This document shows, one piece after another, positions 60,259-60,409 of a DNA stretch of 60,409 bases (the stretch's first letter is position 1; every line of letters starts with the position of its first letter). This stretch comes from Nostoc sp. 'Peltigera membranacea cyanobiont' 210A (GTDB lineage Bacteria; Cyanobacteriota; Cyanobacteriia; Cyanobacteriales; Nostocaceae). The stretch lies in the NCBI RefSeq assembly GCF_002246015.1, contig NZ_NOLJ01000019.1, positions 1 to 60,409 on the forward strand, in the 5' to 3' direction. The translations under genes and the position numbers were made by a program. The notes beneath the pieces were generated by a model. The model saw only the letters and a list, made by a program, of their open reading frames with translations. It was not told where the DNA came from and did no database searches.

Positions 60259-60409
60259 AAGTTACCCGGTAGGCTGATAATAACCATCAACCTGGATGGT
60301 AGAGGAACTTGTACAGCAGCAACAGGTGTTCCGTTTTTGGATCACATGTTGCATCAAATTGCCTCCCACGGCCTGATTGATATAGATGTCCAAGCCAAGG
60401 GAGACTGGG
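60259..60409 (+). CDS. hisB: Imidazoleglycerol-phosphate dehydratase, partial (window end) and lacking its normal N-terminus
   Basis: The frame reads LPGRLIITINLDGRGTCTAA, TGVPFLDHMLHQIASHGLID, IDVQAKGDW and runs off the window. This is HisB (histidine synthesis, sixth step): DHMLHQIASHG carries metal-binding His residues. Normal HisB has about 25-30 residues before TINLDG, including the R-x-T-x-E-T segment. Here the frame is closed by TAG at 60256-60258 and offers no ATG, GTG or TTG before the Met of DHML. The gene is therefore N-terminally truncated or frameshifted. It is divergent from the ABC gene, 40 bp away. Confidence 0.75.

Overview
The window is a chromosomal segment of a filamentous, heterocyst-type cyanobacterium, most likely Nostoc/Anabaena (Nostocales). 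The evidence is: frequent HIP1 octamers (GCGATCGC); cyanobacterial markers (NdhH of NDH-1, the tetrapyrrole regulator GUN4, a membrane-anchored Mn-SOD, DUF3531, a Sll0314/Alr1548-like TPR protein); many heptamer-type short tandem repeats; and numerous MITE-like palindromic elements. Base composition and gene style look uniform. The toxin-antitoxin and repeat-rich parts look like accessory DNA. All calls come from reading the sequence; no database search was run.

Layout. (1) 1-7.7 kb, housekeeping: nadC, a Uma2 nuclease-like gene, a GNAT acetyltransferase, a fused two-NBD peptide-type ABC ATPase, a small acidic protein, a SpoU/TrmH rRNA methyltransferase, tRNA-Leu(CAG), and murA, which seems to start at ATT behind a perfect Shine-Dalgarno. 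(2) 7.7-9 kb, scrambled junk: a 41-codon ORF capped by a strong terminator, a MITE flanked by TA, a PIN-toxin fragment and an M48-peptidase fragment. (3) 9-24.4 kb, core genes: ndhH, a secreted nucleoside hydrolase, mtnA, icd, gun4, a MalK-type ATPase, Mn-SOD, a six-repeat FG-GAP-like secreted protein, rsmG, an ECF-type ATPase, a TPR protein, DUF3531 and a NUDIX hydrolase, separated by several MITEs and a 63-bp tandem repeat. (4) 24.4-29.6 kb, a toxin-antitoxin island beside the 3' end of mfd: intact hicAB, an orphan antitoxin-like gene, a doubly broken hicAB, intact vapBC, and a relBE-type pair with a frameshifted toxin. A degenerate piece of the mfd 3' end lies at the far side, and a perfect 21-bp direct repeat flanks the relBE segment.

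(5) 29.6-36.3 kb: mfd, carrying two in-frame insertions of repeat DNA that also occurs outside genes; a CNNM/CorC membrane protein; nested MITEs; and an aldo/keto reductase whose stop codon is supplied by a MITE end. (6) 36.5-43.7 kb: a compact NRPS (A-T-C-A-T-TE) predicted to make a dipeptide, with a methyltransferase upstream on the same strand. (7) 44.4-58.8 kb: a Wzx/Wzy-type exopolysaccharide locus with an initiating sugar transferase, Wzx flippase, two GT4 glycosyltransferases, Wzy-like polymerase, Wzc-like tyrosine autokinase, a secreted right-handed beta-helix protein and a Wza-like SLBB export protein. Together these could prime, build, flip, polymerise, export and possibly trim one extracellular glycan. 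(8) 59.2-60.4 kb: an ABC-2 ATPase, and the start of a hisB homologue that lacks its N-terminal coding part and any visible start codon.

Most interesting: the dipeptide NRPS next to a complete EPS locus, repeat DNA domesticated as coding sequence inside mfd, the decaying toxin-antitoxin island at the mfd 3' end, the ATT start of murA, and the 41-codon gene with its own terminator.
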